DNA of 64,000 nucleotides from Diogma glabrata (taxonomy: Eukaryota > Arthropoda > Insecta > Diptera > Cylindrotomidae), in assembly GCA_963693315.1 (NCBI GenBank), contig OY856186.1, positions 93,283,802 through 93,347,801 on the forward strand. Reading direction: 5' to 3'. The translations under genes and the position numbers were made by a program. Position 1 is the first letter of the stretch. Every line of letters starts with the position of its first letter. The notes beneath the pieces were generated by a model, which saw only the letters and a program-made list of their open reading frames with translations, had not been told where the DNA came from and made no database searches. Shown piece after piece: positions 54,010 through 64,000 of this stretch.

Positions 54010-54029
54010 CTTTCTTTCATGTTACGCCT

Positions 54030-54600
54030 TTTCCCTATCAGGTTGATTGGGATAGCCAGACCAGGCCCTGATATATATTTATATATTAAACAGTGAAACA
54101 CATAAATTAAATATAATTAAAATAAAATAAAAAAGCTACAATGGAAAAAAAATAAAACATAAATTACCTTAGTCACTTTTATTATGGTCTTTCAGCCGAG
54201 AAGCGATAACTGAACCATAGTCCATAGACGAAACTAATTTTACTATAAATTTCTAAAATGGATAATACTCTAGTGAATTTTAACGAAATTAAATTTTATC
54301 TAATGAAATAGGCCTTAGATCAGATTTAGCAAGGCAGACCCTAATAGGGAAATCATTTATAATTTCTGATAGGGGCCTGATACAATTAAATAGGGTAAAC
54401 CCTAGTAAGGTATTTCGTGTTAGACTCTGAACGGATTGCTCAACTAGGAGTCAAATACGAAAAACTAAATCAGGGCCGGATATATTCAAATAAGGTTAAC
54501 CTTATAAGGGTATTCTAAATCAGGCCTGAAACAGGTCCACATCAGATTACCCTATTCAGGCCGTATTCAGTTTTTCCCTTACAAATTTTTACTCGGGATG
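54030..54600. repeat. Cluster of CCCTATCAGG / AGGCCTGAT motifs
   Basis: Short words recur in both orientations: CCCTATCAGG (54,032), AGGCCCTGATATAT (54,065), TGATAGGGGCCTGATA (about 54,366), TAGGGTAAACCCTA (about 54,394), CAGGGCCGGATATATT (about 54,470), TCAGGCCTGA (about 54,519) and CCCTATTCAGGCC (about 54,559). The density suggests the ends of a non-autonomous DNA element. No exact terminal repeats or target duplication were found. Confidence 0.4.
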
Positions 54601-57169
54601 TTTTTTATTATAAAATCAAATCTATAGTAGCTTCGTTATTTTAAGCCTTCTGCCAGCAGCGGGCACGTCTTTATGTTTGCGAAGACGCGTGGTGTGTTTA
54701 ATTGCATACAGTTTTTATTTCCATCATTTCCGAACTCTATCTTTAGGTCTCTATGGAGGTCTTGTTGCTTTACGCAGGATCTTTTTATAGTTGATTATTA
54801 AAAAAATACAAAAGTTATTTTTGTTACTCTACATATATTTCTGTTTGTAAAACCATCTCCAGGAGTATTTTTATATATTACTTCATATTCATTCCGTTGT
54901 AGAATACAAAAGAAATTGTTTAATTATTACTTCCGTTTTTGCTTGAAGTTCTAATGAAATGAACCCCTACCAAAAACCAAATTTGATATTTTGATTACCC
55001 ATAATAACCAACATCTGTTATACCCCATATCTTTTGATTTGTATAAGACATCAAACTTAATGTAACCAAAATAAAAATTACACTAATTAATGTTCTTTAA
55101 TGATTCGATCGAAGAATAAATAAAATCTTCGATTACTACAATAATTATCATAATCAATTCTAAATCTTTTACAAATCTCAACTCAACTCTTCTATTTCAT
55201 TCTTTTTGTCCTTAATTCGAACTATTACCAATAACAATGAGCTCCAAATGAAACAAACAACAATCTATCTAAGTTTGATTTATCCAAATTTGTCAAATTA
55301 ATTCTATTGTTTGTCTTAATAAGTTTAATGATTTAGGAAAAAAATGAATTAAATATAAGATTTTTATCATTTTTGCTTGCCTTAAGTATTTTCTTATTTT
55401 CTTGTTAGTAGATAAATGTTTTCCTCCCCTTCCATCCATTTGATTTCAGTCATCTAATTTCTCTTATCTTATAACAGCTTTTTATTAAATTTTAATGGTA
55501 AGCTAGATAATTGTTTAACAAATTATTATATAAAAGGGGTTGACTAATTTTTCTATTGTTTTCTATAATATTACAAAGTTGTTAGATTTTAAAGGATAAA
55601 AAAATTTGAAAAAAGAAGAAATATTATTCTTTCCCATATCGCTCGAACTGAAAATTATAAAATCATCGAAAAAAACTACTAGATCCGTGTTTCTCAACCG
55701 TTGGTCCGTGGACCATCGCTGAATCGTAGAACAAGTTTAAAGGTCCGCGATTTTGTTTATATTTATTACCAATTATAATTTTCTTTTATTCGAGTGCTTT
55801 TTTCACTCCTCAAATAGACCAGTCTAGAAACTTTAAAAACAGGCAAAAAATGGAAAAAAATTAGTAACAGGATGAAAACTATGGATAACTAAGAAAATAT
55901 TGCGCAAATGAAGGGAAACATAAATTAAAGGTGATCTTAGTTACGGGTGTGAAATGGGGTGAGCTTTTAGGGGTAGAAAATGGTTTTTCATGACTTTCAG
56001 CGAAACTAGACCTTCTGTCGAATAAAGTTTAAAGCAGAAGTTGTAGGTAATAAAAAAGTCGATAACTGTTATGTGATTGAACTTTGATTTAGCACCCTTA
56101 GTATAATTTAGCATCAATTTTAACGCAGTCTAGCTTTGGATGCTATGTTGTCGACTTCTAATTTAGTAATGTATAATAAATATCGTTTATATGTTTACTA
56201 TCGTAGAAAATATTTCATTTCCTATACGAGATGAAAACGTTTACGTTTACATGAAAAAAATTTTCACTTACCAAAAAACGCAAATGTACTGTATAGTTTT
56301 AATACGGTTCTCACTCGTATGAGTAAAATTCTATTTTCTTTTATTTCGCTTCTATGAAGTTGATTTGTCTAATCTTTTTTTAAGTTATTCACACAGTAAA
56401 AAATCGAAGTTATTTAGCGCATGGAGCTTCTCAGATTTTAACGAACAAATGCACCAAATGTACCCAATCACAATTTTTTATACTTCGACGATCTGATCTG
56501 TTGTACGTTCTAGTATCATCAAAAATTTCTACAAAAAATGATATAAGAAAAGTGGGTCGTTCTTTTTAGATCAACGTACCGTTTGCAAAACATGTAAATA
56601 CTGTTTCGTTCGTTTCGTAGAATTTTAATAAATCTATCAGAGATTTATTCAGTATAAAGAAATTTTGCCATATAAGGACATACCATAAATTCATTTTGTC
56701 AATCGCGTTTAAATTATACTTTTTTTTTAAATCAAACTAATTAAAAATATAGTATTAAGTTAAAGTAGAGTACCAGGAGACCGACCTTAGCTCGGTGAAA
56801 AGAACTTTAAAAACAACTTTAAAATTAATATATATTTTTATTTCAAAAAACTTATTATTTTTGATTTTTGATACAATAATTTCTGCTGAAAAACTAAATG
56901 TCAATATATGGAGGGGTTGAAATCTCCAGCTCTAAGATATCAAGACTTCAGCCTGGGTTAAGAATTTTTTGTATAGTTTTCGGCAAAAAACTTTTATTAG
57001 GAAATTGTTTTTAGTTTTGGTCAGCGATGTATAACAAACATAAAACTTTAACAAAAGTGTAAGTATTTTTATCTCTGTTCAGATATTTATTACAAAACTA
57101 ACACGAAACATCAAAACGTTGCCAAAAATTATTATATTAACAGATCATAAATTAATATAATTTATTGGA
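54601..57169. other. No gene; possible hAT end at 55,683-55,760
   Basis: No coding sequence is seen. The words GTGTTTCTCAACCGTTGGTC and CGTGGACC at 55,687-55,714 resemble the known ends of some animal hAT elements (CAGTGTTTCTCAACC...). No second end was found. The rest is AT-rich. Confidence 0.35.
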
Positions 57170-57229
57170 AAGGTGATACACTCAGCAAACTACTCAAAAA
57201 CCTCTCCATTTAGCGTTTCGAGAAAATTT

Positions 57230-57860
57230 CTTTCAATATTCAAAAAATATTCTAAAAATTATAATAAAATCAAAACTTTTTTCAAAATTTTAAAAATGTT
57301 CCAAAAATTATTACAAAATCAAAAATTGAAACATTTTTTCAAAATTCTAAAAATATTGCAAAAATTATAACAAAATCAAAGATTGAAACTTTTTCCAATA
57401 TTCTTAAAATATTGCAAAAAGTATAACAAAATAAAAAGTACAAACTTTTTTCAAAATTCCAAAAATTATAATAAAATCAAAAATTTAAACTTTTTCAAAA
57501 TTCTAAAAATATTGCAAAAATTAAAAATAAAATCAAAAATACAAACTTTTTTCAGAATTCCAAAAATATTCCAAAATCAAAAACACAAATTTTTTTCAAA
57601 ATTCCTAAAATTATAATAAAATCAAAAATTTAAACTTTTCAAAATTCTAAAATTACATATTGCAAAAATTCATAATTCACAAATTCAAAAATTTAAACTT
57701 TTTTCAAAACTCATAAAAATATTGCAAAAGTTATAAATCAAAAAGACAAACTTTTTTCAAAATTCCAAAAATATTCCAAAAATTAGAACAAAATTAAAAA
57801 TACAAGCATTTTTCAAAATTCCAAAAATGTCCCAAAAATTATAACAAAATCTTCACAATA
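57230..57860 (+). repeat. AT-rich minisatellite, units of about 55-65 bp
   Basis: About ten irregular units contain TTTTTTCAAAATTC, AAAAATATTGCAAAAATTAT and AACAAAATCAAAAATACAAA. Unit length varies by small indels. The open frames across it are by-products of the repeat. Confidence 0.85.
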
Positions 57861-58900
57861 TTTTTTTGACAAACTTATAATGCATTGATTGCATATTTAT
57901 ACCGACAAATTATTCTATACTACCGACAATCAAATTAAATTGTAGTGTGCTCTTTAAAATATTTAGCACAGACACTCATCTTCAACAAAATTTATTATAA
58001 TTATTCAAAGTATTTGTGACGTCATTCATATAAAAAATGTTTTTCCCTAATTAAGGCCCTAAACGACTTTTCCTAAAGTCGTGACCTAACTAAATCGTTT
58101 TTTTCACACCAGCAAATGGTAGTATGCGAATTTTCAGAAAAAAATTATAGTGCCGTTTTCGAGAAAAAATTTACAAATATACAATTATTGCTCGTTTAAT
58201 AAGTAAGATATAATCAAAACTGAAAATAATAAGAAAATATGTAGAAACTGGTATACCAATTTTTTTATATTTCTTATAAAATTAAAAAAATTGTGAGGTT
58301 TAAAAATAAATAAATTGTATCCGAATATTGAGTGTCAATAAGTTTCAGAATAAATGTGTCCAATAAGTGTCAGTAACAATTAATATTCCATCAAAAGTTG
58401 TATTAGGTGATACGAAAATTATCTGTCGTTCTTGTCACTAGATTGTGGCGTGGCCATATATCTGGCACATCTAATTCAATTGTGTCAAACGAACGCGCGT
58501 TTAGAATGTCAAATGGAATAATTCGGCATTTGTGTAAAAAGTTATATTTGTTTTAAAATGAGCGAAATTTCTGAGGAAATACGATGCTTTTTCACCCTTA
58601 AAAGGCAAAAGGTGTGTCGATTGCGTTTTGAGGCTCTATTCCTGAACATATAAATGTGAAATTGGAAAACATTGTGAAATTCGTATTGCATAACATCAAA
58701 CTGATGTAACATTGCCCTTTTGCTGAATACACAAAATTGTGCTAACAATATGGTGAATTTGTGATGTAAAATTGTGATGTGGTTGAAAACAAAAGTTAAT
58801 AAAAATTTTACATAAATAAATTCAAAAGCTAAGAATAAAACTTTTATTTGTGTTTTATCCTACTTAAGGTTATTCTCCATTGGTCTTTTTTCTCGTTTTT
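57861..58900. other. No gene seen
   Basis: AT-rich DNA. The open frame at 58,542-58,748 (minus) has no recognisable content. Confidence 0.45.
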
Positions 58901-61515
58901 AGGGTTCCGTTTTTTATACGGAACACTATTGGTGAGAGTAAAACGAGTTTTTCACATTATATCGATTATCTCGTAAACTATAAATGCTATGGACTTGAAA
59001 TTTGACATGCGTATAAAACTAATCTGTCCACATGAAATGACGGATACAAATAAAACTAAAGTGGTTTTCGTTTGGTTTACAGGGCTGCGATGTGAGACCT
59101 TTGAGAAAATATATTTTTTTGTAGATTCAAGTAGGGTATCATATGAAAGGGCTTCATTTCAGTATTCCTTAAAAATTTATTTTGGAATTTTACACCTCAC
59201 CATTTTTCGTATAATTTTGAATAATGACGTTTTTTTCGTGTTTTCTTACCTCAATTAGCTCCGAACCTAACTGATCGAAAATTTTCAAATGTATTTGGAA
59301 TGATAGAAAAATTAGTACGTTTTTAATAAAAAATATAAAAAAGTGTCATATTCTCATACTTAGATTTATTAAGGGGGTGGATATGAGGAGGGGTAAAATC
59401 ACTATTTAAAATGGGGTCAAGTGGGGTGTCATTTAAAAGAGAACTTTATTTAGAAAACATAGCAATTTTTTTTAGAATTTTGCGATGCACAGTTTTTGAG
59501 TTATTTTCAAAAAAGTGCAACTTTCAGACCGTTCCCCCCCCCCCCTACGTTTCGACACTGATTGACAGAAAAATTTGAAAAAATTCAGAGTTAGGAAATT
59601 TGGTAAATTTTGTATGAAAATTATAGCGAGGTCTCAAATAATTATATTTCTGTGTGTTTAGGGGACCGGGGTAAAGAGGGTAAAAAAAGTGGGGTGTCAT
59701 TTGAAAGAACACCTAATTTAGAATTTGTTGCAGTTTTTTTTAGAATTTTGCGGTGCACAGTTTTTGAGTTATGGACAAAAAAGTGCAAAATTCAGACCGT
59801 CCCCCCCCCCCTACGTTTCGACACTGATTGACAGAAAAATTTGAAAAAATTCACAGAGCTAGGAAATTTAGTAAATTTTGTATGAAAATTATAGAGAGGT
59901 CTCAAACAATTATATTTCTGTGTGTTTAGGGGACCGGTGTAAAGGGGGTAAAAAAAGTGGGGTGTCATTTGAAAGAACACCTAATTTAGAATTTGTTGCA
60001 GTTTTTTTTAGAATTTTGCGGTGCACAGTTTTTGAGTTATGGGCAAAAAAGTGCAAAATTCAGACCGTTCCCCCCCCCCTACGTTTCGACACTGATTGAC
60101 AGAAAAATTTAAAAAAATTCACAGAGTTAGGAAATTTAGTAAATTTTGTATGAAAATTGTAGAGAGGTCTCAAATAATTATATTTCTGTGTGTTTAGGGG
60201 ACCGGTGTAAAGAGGGTAAAAAAATATTTTTTTTGACCCAAGCGAGTGGGGTGTCATTTGAAAGAACACTTAATTTAAAATTTGTTGCAATTTTTTTTAG
60301 AATTTTGCGGTGCACAGTTTTTGAGTTATTGACAAAAAAGTGAAAAATCCAGACCTTTCCCCCCTTACGTTTCGACACTGATTGACAGAAAAATTTGTAA
60401 AAATTCACAGAGCTAGGAAATTTAGTAAATTTTGTATGAAAATTATAGAGAGGTCTCAAATAATTATATTTCTGTGTGTTTAAGGGACCGGTGTAAAGAG
60501 GGTAAAAAAAAAATGTTTTTGACCCAAGCGAATTTGTCATTTGGGTGTCATTTGAAAGAACACCTAATTTAAAACTTGTTGCAATTTCTTTTAGAATTTT
60601 GCGGTGCACAGTTTTTGAGTTATGGGCAAAAAAGTGCAAAATTCAGACCGTTCCCCCCTACGATTCGACACTGATTGACAGAAAAATTTGAAAAAATTCA
60701 CAGAGCTAGGAAATTCGGTAAATTTTGTATGAAAATTATAGAGAGGTCTCAAATAATTATATTTCTGTGCGTTTAGGGGACCGGGGTAAAGGGGGTAAAA
60801 GAAAATCTTTTTGGACCCAAGCGAGTGAGATGTCATTTAAAAGAGCACCTAATTTATAAATTATTGCAATTTTTTTTAGAATTTTGTGATGTAAAGTTTT
60901 TGAGTTATTATCAAAAAAGTGCAAATTTCAGACGTTTCGCTCCCTCCGTTTCGACGATGATTGACAGAAAAATTTGAAAAAATTCGCAGAAACAGGATAA
61001 TTTGTAAATTTTGAATGAAAATCATAGCAAAATCTCAAATAACTATATTTCTGTGTGTGTGTTTGTTCGTCTATATGAAGGAGCACTTAATTTAAGAAAC
61101 ATTACAATTTTTTTAGAACTTAGCGGTGCACAGTTTTTGTGTTATTGAAAAAAAATATTTTTAGTATGTAGCCTCTCCACCCCCCCTAAATTTCAACACT
61201 TGATTGGCCGAAAAAATAATCAAATTTAAACCATTTACAAGCTAGTGAATCTTTCTTGAGTTACCATAAACATCTATGGATGAGATTTAACCCAATGTAA
61301 CATTTTTTGAGTTATTTTTGATCAATGTGGATTTGATTGTAATTTACTATTGACATTTACGATTAAACATTAATTATTTTGTTATGCGTCTATGGTCTGC
61401 AAATATAAGGACATTACAACACGTCATTTGTCAATAGTTTTTGATATTGTGTTCTTTTACATTCACGGAACCCTTGACGAGCGAATTTTATTCGCACTTG
61501 TCTGACTTTTTTATT
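58901..61515 (+). mobile_element. AGGGTTCCGT element with internal satellite array, copy in plus orientation
   Basis: It starts AGGGTTCCGTTTTTTATACG (58,901). The exact inverse ACGGAACCCT lies at 61,465-61,474, followed by the hairpin GCGAATTTTATTCGC and CTGACTTTTTT. Between them are a leader (58,930-59,300; ATGGACTTGAAATTTGACAT, GTAGGGTATCATATGAAAGG) and an array of related units to about 61,050. The end sequences match those of the minus copy at 27,466-29,848 base for base over most of 40 bp. No protein is encoded. Several short open frames in the array are products of the repeat. Confidence 0.75.
59400..61050 (+). repeat. Tandem array of 268-292 bp units, about six units
   Basis: The anchor GTAAATTTTGTATGAAAATT recurs at about 59,603, 59,871, 60,139, 60,427, 60,718 and, diverged, 61,005. 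Each unit has GTGGGGTGTCATTTGAAAGA, TTTTGCGGTGCACAGTTTTT, a C run (CCCCCCCTACGTTTCGACAC, 4 to 11 C) and GATTGACAGAAAAATTT. Later units carry an extra piece of about 20 bp with TTTGACCCAAGCGA, which explains the longer spacing. Confidence 0.93.
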
Positions 61516-61749
61516 TTGTGAAATAGAAGATATGAAAATCATATAAGTACGAAAGGAAAAAAGATGAATAGTATATCACTTTTTTTTTTAAAAAAAGTGA
61601 TATTCTATAAAAAAGTGTTCTACTATAAAAAAAAGTCTATAGAGCAAAACTTTTTTATGGAAAAAGACGAATTTTACACTGAAAAAATATATTTAAAATT
61701 ACTATACAGTCTATGTTGGATACGACATTGTTAAAAATATATAATAAAA

Positions 61750-63233
61750 TTAGCAGACCCGGTGAACTTCGTAGCACCTACAATTTATTTGTAGATAACT
61801 TTTGATCAGCGATTGTCAATTTCAATCGAAATTCTACCTCCAATTCATTCAGATTAATAATAGTGGCTGCATGGCTTGGTTGGAATTTTATTTAAACGAA
61901 ACTATTATTTATTATTATATACATTTATTATTAAACAGGAACACAATCTTTGTTTATTTTATCTTAATGCGATATGCTGAACTATATTTTTTGCTAATTT
62001 CTGAGCGGAATACACGAACAATCTTGAAGGATTTCCAACCTTCAAACACGCAACATATAATTGACTATGCGAAAAGCACGGAGTTTCTAGATGCAGCTCA
62101 CAAATTCACATTGTTTGACTTTGTTACTTAATAATAGTCATTAAAAATACCAATCGAATTGGAAATTATAAACGTTTAAATAGGATGCGCGAGTCTAAGG
62201 GGATCATTTCCAAAATTACAATTAAAATAACAATTTCACCTTGAAACTTGCCGTTTAAAATGGTATTGACATTTCATAGCAAAATAATTGGAGAACCAAT
62301 CTTCACTCGAAAATTATGTGGTGGAATTCTAGTTAAATCCAATGAATTCAAGAGTTCAACAGGATAGATGAACATTCCTCAGCATTGACAACAGAGTCAA
62401 TCGGTTTGAATGATATTTCATTGCCAGGCAATAACTGTTGTATTTTAAAATTGATTGCGTCGACATCTATAGTTTTTGCGACCCAAATAGCTCGCTCACG
62501 TAGCCATGCATGATTAATGTAATTAGCTTGCAAATTTGGAAATAAATGCTTTCAAAAATGCAAAACTTTTACAAATCATGCTGAAATATATTAGCATATA
62601 TACTAAGTTTCGTCAAAATCCATTATCAGAAACTGATGCATAATTGAAGTTTCAAATAAACAGATCCTCAAGAGGCCCGCCCCTCAAAACTTATTCCAAT
62701 ATCGCCCAGAAACTAATCAGTTTTTGTCCTTCCAATCTCCATTCAATTCGATTATCAGGTACAAATGTTACAGATCTTTAAAAAAAACCGGAGTTCTGGA
62801 GACTCCCATACCCGCCAACCTTTTGTACAATGTACCCAAAAGCTTATAAAATCGTTTTTAAATCTTTTGTTTTAACTTACCAACGTTTTATGAACATCGA
62901 TTTATAACTGTAGACTATAGTAGGGATAAGCCCGTTAAACATTTAAAAAAAAAACTTTTTAACCGGAAGTGACAAATCTAAAGTGGGTACGCAGAAATAT
63001 CGGAAACAGCACTAAAACCTTATATATCAAGTATCAATAAGATTGAAAGCCAGGATTAAACTTACAGGTGTTCGGGAGACCCCCCGCCATTTTGTCCAAT
63101 TTTATCCAATTATAGATATGAACCATTCTTAGATCAACCTTATTGCACACACACTTTTTCATAAAAATCAATCCAGCCGTTTAGGAGGAGTTCAGTCACA
63201 AACAACCGAACAGAGGAAATATGTATATAAAGA
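61750..63233 (-). mobile_element. Helitron 2, 1.48 kb, minus orientation
   Basis: On the minus strand it begins TCTTTATATACATATTTCC after host A (complement of 63,234) and ends CACCGGGTCTGCTAA before host T (complement of 61,749). A terminal hairpin (GGTG...CACC) lies 11 nt before the end. The ends resemble those of the Helitron at 46,301-50,970 (TCTTTATATA start; CCGGGTC..GCTA end). It contains a helicase remnant at 61,972-62,548 with the same orientation. Most of the autonomous coding region is deleted. Confidence 0.85.
61972..62548 (-). pseudogene. Helitron helicase C-terminal part, remnant
   Basis: Minus-strand order is FPNLQANYINHAWLRERAIW, VDAINFKIQQLLPGNEISF and KPIDSVVNAEE; then LNSLDLTRIPPHNFRVKIGS and PIILL; after a frameshift NTILNGKFQGEIVILIVILE; then PCFSHSQLYVACLKVGNPSR and LFVYSAQKLAKN near 61,990. 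These match the final part of Helitron PIF1-like helicases (WL.ERAILAPKN..V..IN..I..LLPG, IPPHNL.LK.G.PIILLRN, FSHGQLYVA.SRVG.P..LF). Several stops and shifts are present. The 5' side ends abruptly at 62,548, an internal deletion edge. The 109-codon open frame on the plus strand here is a shadow. Confidence 0.85.
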
Positions 63234-63469
63234 TTAGAAGTTTATTAAAAATAATGGTGAAATGTCACAATTCCAATCCTATAAAATATTTTTTCCATGA
63301 AAAATTGTGATATTCGTCTTACTCTCTCTTTAGAAAATTAATCATGGTTTCTCGTTCAATTTTGGCTAGAAAAAAAGATGAAAAAGACTAATGGAGAGTA
63401 AGTTTTAGACTTTTTTAAATCACTAGTTTTAATTTCAAAATCGTATTTATTTTGAAAAATTAAATAAAA
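63234..63469. other. Spacer, no gene seen
   Basis: AT-rich DNA between Helitron 2 and the FKBP8-like sequence. No promoter or splice signal can be supported. Confidence 0.4.
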
Positions 63470-63835
63470 TTGGAACCTGATAAATCAATTAAAAGTTCGT
63501 TCGAAGATATGTCGAATGCCCATGAAGAACTAAAGGCTGAGGAAAACAAAAGTATAAATGATGATAATGAAACAACGGATGTTGGTTTATGTGATATGGT
63601 TGGAAATGGACAACTTATGAAAAGTCGAGGGGAATTATGTGTCGTTAGTTATACAAGGACACTAGAAGATGGAACAGTTGTAGAGAATGAAGAAAATATT
63701 GTTGTTCAATCTGGTGATGTTATGCAAGTTTTTGTTTGTGATGGTAGTTTTATCCATCCACATGTTGCATTGATGAAGGAAAACTATTATAGCGATGGAT
63801 GTTGTTATGAATTTCTTAAATTTTTCTTTGGATAA
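63470..63835 (+). pseudogene. FKBP8-like (FKBP38) N-terminal fragment, probably a pseudogene
   Basis: The open frame begins at a TTG where an ATG would be expected; the first in-frame ATG is at about 63,509. After an acidic leader (EELKAEENKSINDDNE) it reads CDMVGNGQLMKSRGELCVVS, YTRTLEDGTVVENEENIVVQ and SGDVMQVF. This resembles the start of the peptidyl-prolyl isomerase domain in FKBP8-type proteins (GNG.L.KK....SRG.L.TV....LEDGT.VE......GD...Q). About 12-15 residues between LMK and SRG are missing, the remainder of the domain is scarcely recognisable, and the frame ends before any TPR repeats. A polyadenylation word (AATAAA) follows at about 63,877. A decayed retrocopy is the best explanation; a rapidly evolving short exon is the alternative. 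Confidence 0.5.
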
Positions 63836-64000
63836 TTTTTGATTTTGTTTTTGATTAAATTATTTTCATGTTATTAAATAAATAGTTATTTTTCTGTGAT
63901 TCAACAAAATAAGAGATTTCCAAGAGTGATTATTTGTTTGTGTATGAACTCAGTGGTTCAGTTTTAATACAGTTTTTTTGAGCTAACGGGGTAAATTATT

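Noticed and set aside
57173..57616. Two open frames of 65 and 77 codons
   Set aside because: They arise from the AT-rich minisatellite and repeat with its period.
59610..60836. Series of similar short open frames on both strands
   Set aside because: They recur with the 268-292 bp satellite period. Lengths depend on indels in homopolymer runs, so they are not genes.
61802..62131. 109-codon plus-strand frame
   Set aside because: Opposite strand of the Helitron 2 helicase remnant, which shows recognisable motifs.

Overview
This is an AT-rich, gene-poor eukaryotic window made almost entirely of transposable elements. The mix suggests an arthropod, most likely an insect: non-LTR retrotransposons with a PHD-finger ORF1, an RTE-type LINE, hAT, Helitron, PIF/Harbinger and Crypton-like elements, a tRNA-derived SINE, and repeats starting AGGGTTCCGT. 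The species cannot be named from the sequence. There are no bacterial-style genes or operons. The only possible host-derived coding sequence is a damaged FKBP8-like copy at 63.5 kb.

Layout. 0-5 kb is AT-rich with little content. From 5.1 to 10.2 kb a 4.2-kb LINE with an intact 962-aa ORF2 sits inside a TIR-bounded repeat called R here. A second R copy at 34.8 kb preserves the uninterrupted site. From 12.2 to 15.0 kb lies a hAT element with an exact 8-bp target duplication. Nested in it is an inverted, multi-unit SINE composite with its own 13-bp target duplication. 16.2-17.4 kb holds a nearly complete Crypton-like tyrosine recombinase gene. 19.8-23.5 kb is a LINE split by a 2.7-kb TIR element. 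23.6-25.5 kb is an RTE-type LINE lacking its 3' half. 27.5-29.8 and 58.9-61.5 kb are two copies, in opposite orientation, of an element with shared termini and an internal array of about 270-290 bp units. 31.0-34.4 kb is a decayed PIF/Harbinger element with partner gene and nuclease tail to tail. 35.9-36.9 kb carries a decayed gene of a recurring but unnamed transposon protein family. 40.5-41.1 kb has a Myb/SANT-like gene with one intron and one frameshift.

42.7-54.0 kb is the best-resolved nest. A minus-strand LINE with a poly(A) tail has a hAT element (8-bp target duplication) in its 3' region and a 4.67-kb Helitron placed exactly between A and T inside its reverse-transcriptase gene. Removing either insert restores continuous LINE sequence. 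The Helitron carries a helicase remnant and older repeats. A second Helitron, in opposite orientation and also with a helicase remnant, lies at 61.75-63.23 kb.

How the parts relate. Nothing here works as a pathway. The value is in relative ages: insertions within insertions, target duplications, and a paralogous empty site. I found no single unmistakable new molecular system. The strongest candidates for undescribed biology are the inverted SINE composite, the satellite-carrying AGGGTTCCGT element family, and the set of foldback elements. All assignments come from reading the sequence; no database search was possible.
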